Of a stretch of 43,058 nt of DNA, positions 43,027-43,058 are shown piece by piece. The stretch lies in contig CAVAWX010000005.1 of the NCBI GenBank assembly GCA_963592385.1, forward strand, positions 1-43,058. The letters are read 5' to 3'. The stretch comes from CAVAWX01 sp963592385. GTDB lineage: Bacteria; Actinomycetota; Coriobacteriia; Coriobacteriales; QAMH01. The position numbers and the translations under genes were made by a program. The notes beneath the pieces were generated by a model, which saw nothing but the letters and a program-made list of their open reading frames with translations, was not told the DNA's origin and did no database searches. Numbering within the stretch: the first letter of the stretch is position 1; every line of letters starts with the position of its first letter.

Positions 43027-43058
43027 GCGCGTGCCCACCGCAGACCCGCGCCGCGCCG
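42997..43058 (-). CDS. 3' end of a gene cut by the window edge
   Basis: On the minus strand the last 62 bases read ARRGSAVGTRKNMGRRNRR and a TGA at 42999-42997. A basic C-terminus like this is common, and nothing more can be said. The gap 42860-42996 shows no gene and no clear terminator. Confidence 0.35.
   Translation of the reverse strand, partial: ARRGSAVGTRKNMGRRNRR

Overview
The window is a high-G+C stretch that fits an anaerobic gut actinobacterium of the class Coriobacteriia, most likely Eggerthellaceae. The reasons are several molybdopterin oxidoreductases with ferredoxin-like partners, a LuxR regulator built on a 12-helix membrane domain, a SUF-only iron-sulfur assembly operon with SufU, and frequent ATGA/TGATG overlaps. 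The genus is inferred from gene style only. An 78-base N run at 2528-2605 shows the source is a draft assembly.

Left part (1-8.8 kb, all minus strand): a LysR regulator, a cytosolic-looking DmsA-type molybdoenzyme with a DmsB-type four-cluster subunit, a GntP-family transporter (interrupted by the N run) and an NCS1 permease cut by the window edge form one probable uptake-and-reduction unit. Upstream lie thioredoxin and an Rrf2/IscR-like regulator.

Central accessory locus (8.97-17.8 kb, minus strand): a catechol-dehydroxylase-like molybdoenzyme, its small 4Fe-4S partner, an MFS transporter, an amidohydrolase-2 decarboxylase, a second MFS transporter broken by a small deletion, a small Cys-rich protein and a LuxR-type membrane regulator. 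The regulator is split by an 18-nt G tract (C on the given strand) lying in a poly-glycine linker. One G fewer or two more restores a single frame, so this looks like a phase-variable switch or a homopolymer error. A decarboxylase next to a dehydroxylase suggests stepwise breakdown of a hydroxylated aromatic acid. Three gaps of this locus hold perfect GC-rich hairpins.

SUF operon (18.1-25.08 kb, plus): a good sigma70-type promoter, then sufC-sufB-sufD-sufS-sufU, followed without a break by two cyclophilin-type lipoproteins, the first with its active site lost, and a rho-independent terminator. A tRNA-Ser(UGA) follows, with duplicated pieces of its 3' end downstream.

Middle right (25.4-32.4 kb): an isochorismatase-family hydrolase that looks leaderless, a MazEF-type toxin-antitoxin pair, a small AT-richer insert flanked by a 49-bp direct repeat, an MFS transporter with trpS, a divergent MFS transporter and a patatin-like protein.

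Right part (32.4-43 kb): a GT2-GT39 fusion with a long disordered segment, then the conserved cluster abcF-M50 protease-scpA-scpB-rluB on the minus strand. A divergent 4Fe-4S protein has a perfect 22-bp palindrome in its promoter region. The last 62 bases hold the 3' end of another minus-strand gene.
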